This document shows, one piece after another, positions 59,492 through 64,000 of a DNA stretch of 64,000 nucleotides. Where the stretch lies: contig OZ007571.1 of assembly GCA_963931925.1 (NCBI GenBank), forward strand, positions 58,902,125-58,966,124, written 5' to 3'. The translations under genes were made by a program, and so were the position numbers. Below the pieces are notes generated by a model, which did not search any database, was not told the origin of the DNA, and saw only the letters and a list, made by a program, of their open reading frames with translations. The stretch comes from Onchidella celtica (Eukaryota; Mollusca; Gastropoda; Systellommatophora; Onchidiidae). Position 1 is the stretch's first letter. Each line of letters starts with the position of its first letter.

Positions 59492-60584
59492 CGATGCCGT
59501 CTAATTGTCAAATTCAGGTGACATGGGCTGGTGTATATTGCTGGATGAGACTACAAAATTCTTGAGTGCCGTGGACTTTCCATTCTAAATGTGCATGAGC
59601 CTAAGAGGAAGCATAGATCAGTCTTGAGTGCGATCTTCTGCTGCGTTTGAAAGCTTCATATACGTCACCAAAATTCAAATGTAGACCATCAAGCAATGCT
59701 CCGTCGCCATTTCAGTAACTCAATCATTCGGAGAAGAGCAAACTCTCTGGTGAGACGTAAAACCAACCCATTGTATGAATTTTGCAAAATGCTTTCCAAC
59801 ACATCATGGAGTAAATTATTGCAAACAAAGACAAGACATTGTAACGCATTATGATTAACTAAGATTATCATTGGGCAAAAAATGGTGTCTGGAGACGAAA
59901 GGCTCGGTAATAAATTTGCAAGGCTATCTCATTTGGTTTTGTTTTGTTTTGTATTTTTGAAAGTGCTTCGGTTGAAACAGTGGGTTAGATTAAGGGTGAA
60001 GGTTAGGATTAGGGCCAGGGCAGCATTGTCTAGGTTGGTGCATGTGAAAAATAACTTTGGGGGGGGGGGGAGGGGAGAGAGTGGGGAGGGAGAGGGAGAG
60101 AGGGGAGTGCTTGGGTAAAGACAATTGTTTCTATCCAAGCGAACGCATCGCATTTGACTGTTTCCACCTACCAAGTACCAAATCAAATTCTAACCCGACC
60201 CCATCTGGATAAGTCTCCCTAGTAAAGTGTTTGCACAGGTCTCCCGAATATTTTCGAACGATCCTGAGCAGCAACCTTGAACGTTCGACATGTCGCTCGG
60301 GGCTAGCCGCAATTAAATTGATTTATGGTTTTAGCAAACTAACAAACTCAAACAGATTCAAACAGATTCTAATAAGATATTTCATTTGAAGACGAACAAG
60401 GTGGAGTTGTGGCAATTATTTGCCAAAAAGCGAGGACTTGTCCTGAAGCACTGTCGTTATGTGATGCAATAAAGACCTACCTGCATTTTTGTATTAAACA
60501 AAAATAGCAACAGAATAACAATTTTGGTGTTTCTAGTGGCATAATGTTTCTCCATCCTACAAAATGATTACTGTATGTACTTAC

Positions 60585-60688
60585 AATTCGAAAAATGGTC
60601 GGCGGCATCTGACAGTTTGGGGGCCACCGCAACTTTTCGTGTACAGGCTGTATCGTAGTAATAAAACCGTGATAACACCACCGGCCAT
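60585..60688 (-). CDS. Candidate first exon, unknown gene
   Basis: ATG in a strong context (CAACATGG) opens 34 codons (MAGGVITVLLLRYSLY...), ending at a GTAAGT donor two bases into a codon. It could be an N-terminal leader or membrane anchor. The next exon is uncertain. Confidence 0.25.
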
Positions 60689-61083
60689 GTTGTAGTGTGT
60701 GTTCCTGTGTTCCCTGGGACACAAACAGTCTAAATTTGGTTAATCACATGCAAATGTTTGCATAAACAGCATTTGAACGTGTGTAAATTGTTCGACTTGT
60801 GATTCAAATGTTTGCGCAAACATTTGCAAGTAATCAAGCCTGTGTGATTTTATTTGCGCCCACACTGTTTGTGACACGTTAATTTGAGCATGTGTAGTCC
60901 AGGTGCACGAACACCACCTTTCCCACTCCTTAACTATGCTACCCCGGTATTAAAAAAAGAAACGCCCGATATTTTTTTTTTGACAGCTTAAGTTACCACT
61001 GAACTGGGGATGCCCCAAAGCATCTCGGCACCAATGCTAACCTAACTATTAGCAGAGAGTATAGATGGATAGATAGTTCTCAC

Positions 61084-62278
61084 TGTCACAAATCCCAGAC
61101 TGGGAGATGTAATAGTTTATGACAGGACAACAATCACGAACAAACGAGTTTAACACTTAACAGAACAATCCATCAGACTCACACATTTATTAAACATAAT
61201 TATACAGATAATAGCGCAATTACATACATTATATTATTGGGATTAACTGCCGTACAACGGCCTTATTCTCACACACACTCTCCCTCGGATCCACAACCCG
61301 GTAGTTACTCCTAAAGGCACTTCGGCCTCAGCCTCTCCCCTCAGGGTCTTAATAGCACATTAATAATTCACTGGCACCGCAGTCTCTCAATATCAACTTC
61401 CTATTGTCATACACCTTAGCACTCCCCTAGCACCTCAGCAGGTCAATAACACATTATCATTTCAATAGACATTATCATTTCAATAGTACATTATTAGTTC
61501 ACTAGCCCCTCAACATGGCAATAGTACATTATCACATTCACGCTCATATCTACGTCCCTGTCCGTGGCCTGACTGCCACGACTTTATGTGCCTCTACTGT
61601 CCTGCACTGACAGCCTCACTTCTGGCCTATGTGTGGCCTCCGGCCCTATGCTGGCCTATCCCCTGTGCTCATCGAGGTGGCTCTGCGGCCCGTCCTCGAC
61701 ACCTACAAGAATAACATTACATTGGTATAATACCCTACCATTTCTATTCACTCCACCTCTCCTTACAACCCATGAAGCGTACACACACTAGTTCACCTTT
61801 CACTCACCACACATCTTACGGTAACACACCTCCCTCGGAGTACACACTACTCACTCGCGCTACAAATCCATGAACTCACTTTCCCCTATCGCTCATGGCG
61901 CACATTGCTATATCCAATATCAAGGACTTCCACATTCCTCACATATACTTATTTACATCATGGTAATAGACGAATATAATATAATACATCAATCATAATA
62001 ATCAATCAACGTTCTACGTACCAGTCATCACTGGAAACTCTCTCACTGGTCTCTCGACTGCTCCCCTTATGTCCGCCCGATGGGCTCTTATTAGCGTCCG
62101 TTCCGTAGGACCTTCTAACTTGCAGTGATAGTAATACAGCGCTTTCGCCTCATTCAGACCGACCCCCCCCCCCACTACTCACAACAGCACGCTTAACTTA
62201 CTTGTCTACCGTGCGCCCTTCTTACTCTACACCCGCTCTGTAGCAATCCCCTTAATTGCACTCACTCCACTCGTGACA
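61084..62278 (-). repeat. 3' LTR of element 3
   Basis: 1,195 bp, clearly homologous to the element 2 LTR but with many substitutions and indels. The ~38-bp subrepeat block is replaced by units around ACATTATCATTTCAATAG (61449-61485), and a C run is inserted near 62162. Confidence 0.9.
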
Positions 62279-62634
62279 TCATCCCCCACCCCAAAAAAAT
62301 TAATGCAATTAATTTCAAATCGCATCAAGATGACTGTCAACGAGTGAGCGTGAGCAATACCTACACTAAAAAAACTGACCTAGCAGTTCCCCTAGTATAT
62401 AAAATACCGAAATCAGGGGAAAATATGGGGATCAATATGGCCTGCAATATGCATATATGTGTCACATCATGAATAGCTAACTAAACACAGTATCTAATAC
62501 AGAATCAAAAACCAATCAACCTATCAACCATTCTTCATATCATATTTATAATGTCAATATTTTAAAGTCGACTCATTCACAAAGATCCTGTCAATGTTCC
62601 TGTCCTCCGATGTATAAGCTCCTGAAATCTTCCC

Positions 62635-63789
62635 CTAGGCTCGACTAAGGTAGTCGGCGATATGATTGCTGGTTCCTGGAATTGGTTGAATAACGAAGGT
62701 ATACGGCTGCAAAGCCAATGCCCATCTAGACAAGCGTGGGCTGGACGAACGATTCTTCGACAAAAATGTCAGTGGCTTGTGGTCTGTCTGGATACAAAAT
62801 TCTCGTCCCATGAGATAACGTCCCAATTTCTGGACGGACCACACAATGGCAAGACACTCACGCTCTATCACAGAATACTTTCTTTCTCTCTGCAATAACT
62901 TCCTACTGACATAACATACAGGATGGAGACATTCGTTCTTCTCCTGTAGAAGACAAGCGCCGACACCAGAGTCCGACGCATCCGTTCTGAGGATAAAATT
63001 AGATCGAAAATCGGGTAATATCAGAATGGGTGACGATGATAATGCTGTCACCAAATTATCAAATGCTGTCTGACATTCAGACGTCCACTGGACCTTATCG
63101 GGTTGTCCCTTCTTAGTAAGGTCAGTAAGAGAAGATGACAAGGAGGAAAAATTTGGAATGAACTTTCTGTAATAATTTAAAATTCCCACTAAGCTTCTGA
63201 CTTGTTTCTTTGTTTTAGGGATTTGCAACCCTACTAATTTGTCAATTTTTGTTTCTTTAGGTCTCTGAACACCTCTACCCACAATATGTCCTAAGAATAC
63301 TATCTCTGGACATGCCAAATCCATCTTTGCGGGTTTAGCAGTTAACCCAAAATGACGTAATCGTTGAAAAATTACTGTTAGTGTCTGAATATGATCAGAC
63401 CATGTCGACGTATGGCATGCTATATCGTCAAAGAATGACACGACATTAGGTATGTCCTTCAACACTAGTCTCATTAATCGCGCAAACGTCGCTGGCTCGT
63501 TTACCAACCCAAATGGCATGACCTTAAATTGGAATAATCCAATGGGCGTTTGGAACGCCGTGTATTGTTTAGACTCCTCAGTAAGCGGGATTTCCCAATA
63601 ACCTTTCGTTAAATCTATCTTGGAAAACCACGTGGACCCGGCCAATGAAGCTATTAATTCCTCCTGAAACGGAATAGGCTCCCTATCGCCTACCGTAATA
63701 GTGTTCAATCTTCGAAAATCAATACAGAACCGCACCGATCCATCAAGTTTTTTCACGAGGACGATGGGTGATGAATACGGCGATGTTGA
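62635..63789 (-). pseudogene. Element 3 RT (fingers/palm to thumb) and RNase H
   Basis: An open frame from ~63789 to the stop at 62637-62635. RT blocks: SVRFCIDFRRLN, WFSKIDLTKGYW, QFKVMPFGL, the catalytic FFDD. RNase H: DASDSGVGACLL, ERECLAIVW, QTDHKPL, ADYLSRA. RT motifs are intact, but a one-base offset near 63790 separates this frame from the N-terminal part, so the enzyme as read is broken. Confidence 0.88.
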
Positions 63790-64000
63790 TGTTCTATCAC
63801 ATCTAACTTCAACATTGACTCAACTTCCTTTATGACTCTATCTCTCGAAGAAAAAGGCAGCGGATACGGTCTAAGAAATACTGGCTTATCCGAAGTCAAC
63901 TTTATTTGGTGCTGGATCACCGTAGTGCGACCCGGCAAATCCGTAACAACATCCGGGAATGACGCTAACAGGGTCTCAAGTTCCCTACTCCTTGAACTCG
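63790..64000 (-). pseudogene. Element 3 RT N-terminal part, runs off the window
   Basis: Open from the window edge (LETLLASFPDVVTD, then LPGRTTVIQHQI and RPYPLPFSSRD) to the frame break near 63790. This is the usual lead-in to Ty3/gypsy RT. There is no start codon in view, so it is the middle of a longer pol frame. Confidence 0.8.

Larger units (their letters stand above)
53855..61083. other. Region between elements 2 and 3
   Basis: Mostly without recognisable genes. It has CA (54484-54520) and TG (56980-57000) microsatellites, several G/C/A homopolymers, a TTAGGG-like patch (59985-60030), and isolated candidate exons listed separately. Confidence 0.4.
61084..64000 (-). mobile_element. LTR retrotransposon element 3 (relative of element 2), cut by window edge
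   Basis: Minus strand. The 3' LTR (62278-61084) is preceded by the same polypurine tract as element 2 and by an RT-RNase H frame whose downstream ~360 bp match element 2. The 5' part lies beyond 64000. No integrase lies between RNase H and the LTR, consistent with the integrase-first order. Confidence 0.9.

Overview
This is animal nuclear DNA: AT-rich, intron-bearing, full of simple repeats, tRNA-derived SINEs, a LINE fragment and LTR retrotransposons. A marine invertebrate, probably a mollusc, is my best guess from the repeat style; nothing in the window proves the species. All readings were made by eye from the sequence, without database searches.

Left part (1-15,334): the one host gene I can build end to end. 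It lies on the minus strand (start codon 15,334, stop 3,315) and has eight coding exons whose phases join without a break into a 372-residue papain-family (C1A, cathepsin L-type) cysteine peptidase. It has a signal peptide, a perfect ERFNIN/GNFD propeptide and the Gln/Cys/His/Asn active-site set. It has lost the usual Cys three residues before the nucleophile and carries a Cys-rich insertion. About 0.85 kb 5' of its start codon lies a ~4 kb array of a 47-bp minisatellite (16,183-20,164, ~85 copies) that contains a 987-bp (21-monomer) internal duplication.

Middle (20,165-29,320): no convincing gene. It holds SINEs, a degenerate 90-bp tandem repeat, two inverted-repeat elements with TTAGGG-like interiors, and a 464-bp palindrome-ended MITE flanked by 9-bp direct repeats.

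Right part (29,321-64,000): three LTR retrotransposons of Ty3/gypsy type. Element 1 (29,321-35,528, +) has 1,210-bp LTRs, an exact tRNA-Pro primer site and a broken gag-protease-integrase frame followed directly by the tail of RNase H. Element 2 (46,464-53,849, +) has 1,278-bp LTRs, a 5-bp target duplication, an open 899-codon gag-protease-deleted-integrase frame, then half of RT plus RNase H. Element 3 (61,084 to the window edge, -) is a relative of element 2 and has RT-RNase H directly before its 3' LTR. In all three the polymerase end is next to the 3' LTR, and in elements 1 and 2 integrase precedes it. This is the copia-like order known from the Gmr1 group of Ty3/gypsy elements. LTR pairs differ by only ~0.3-0.5%, so elements 1 and 2 inserted recently even though each lacks essential pol parts, which suggests mobilisation in trans.

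Between elements 1 and 2 (35,529-46,463) are more SINEs and the 3' end of a non-LTR retrotransposon. The LINE 3' tail resembles the tail of a SINE 0.3 kb away. A few isolated candidate exons are listed with low confidence.
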